From NCBI RefSeq assembly GCF_019414865.1, contig NZ_DXLG01000107.1:1-5480 (forward strand): a stretch of 5,480 nt of DNA, read 5' to 3'. This document shows positions 5,460 to 5,480 of the stretch, one piece after another. The first letter of the stretch is position 1; each line of letters begins with the position of its first letter. The notes under the pieces were generated by a model, which had not been told where the DNA came from, made no database searches, and saw only the letters and a list, made by a program, of their open reading frames with translations. Both the position numbers and the translations under genes were made by a program. This DNA is from Veillonella sp. GTDB taxonomy: Bacteria > Bacillota > Negativicutes > Veillonellales > Veillonellaceae.

Positions 5460-5480
5460 CTGTCTCTTATACACATCTCC
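5460..5480. other. Tn5/Nextera sequencing adapter (mosaic end) left on the contig
   Basis: CTGTCTCTTATACACATCT at 5460-5478 is the 19-bp hyperactive Tn5 mosaic end used in Nextera libraries. The following CC matches the next bases of the read-2 side adapter. It sits exactly at the window edge. Read on the minus strand it contributes the peptide MCIRDR, a well-known adapter artefact at protein N-termini. The genomic sequence ends at about 5459. Confidence 0.97.

Noticed and set aside
5432..5476. N-terminal extension of LspA beginning MCIRDR
   Set aside because: The ATG and the first six codons come from adapter sequence. The remaining upstream codons precede a well-spaced Shine-Dalgarno and TTG.

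Overview
The window looks like a contig end from a low-GC, Gram-negative-type Firmicute. The lactate-fermenting Negativicutes, Veillonella in particular, are my best guess. This rests on the AT-rich intergenic DNA, the Bacillus-like gene order lspA-rluD-pyrR, a ylbM/tmcAL-type gene beside ackA, strong AGGAG-type ribosome binding sites, and the general look of the proteins. The genus is an inference; no rRNA gene is present to test it.

Layout. Positions 1-117 hold only the intrinsic terminator of ackA (hairpin 43-79). On the minus strand, a small lipoprotein gene (1327-1890) and acetate kinase ackA (118-1323) form a tight two-gene operon. The ackA ribosome binding site lies inside the last codons of the lipoprotein gene. 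A 187-bp divergent intergenic region follows, with a promoter facing each way. It leads rightward to tmcAL (2078-3271), the tRNA-Met cytidine acetate ligase. tmcAL converges on pyrR (3316-3837, minus), and a perfect 18-bp hairpin lies between and partly inside their ends. Right of that, still on the minus strand and so upstream of pyrR, are rluD (4006-4929) and lspA (4991-5431). An unusual period-10-bp degenerate tandem array (about 3941-4020) sits in the rluD-pyrR gap and runs into the rluD stop.

The right edge is not genomic. Bases 5460-5480 match the Tn5/Nextera mosaic-end adapter, so the contig stops there artificially. Naive translation through it gives the spurious N-terminus MCIRDR on lspA. 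The real lspA start is most likely a TTG at 5431, behind a well-spaced Shine-Dalgarno. lspA is therefore probably complete.

How the genes fit together. AckA makes acetate and ATP from acetyl phosphate. The divergent tmcAL product uses exactly acetate and ATP to acetylate C34 of elongator tRNA-Met, so acetate metabolism and a translation modification are neighbours. LspA would mature lipoproteins such as the one encoded beside ackA. RluD-type pseudouridine synthase and PyrR are housekeeping. PyrR here has lost, or never had, the pyrimidine genes that follow it in Bacillus. I found no mobile element, CRISPR array, tRNA or rRNA, and no convincing new biological system. The best leads are the 10-bp array, the terminator built from the pyrR stop region, and the lipoprotein-ackA operon.
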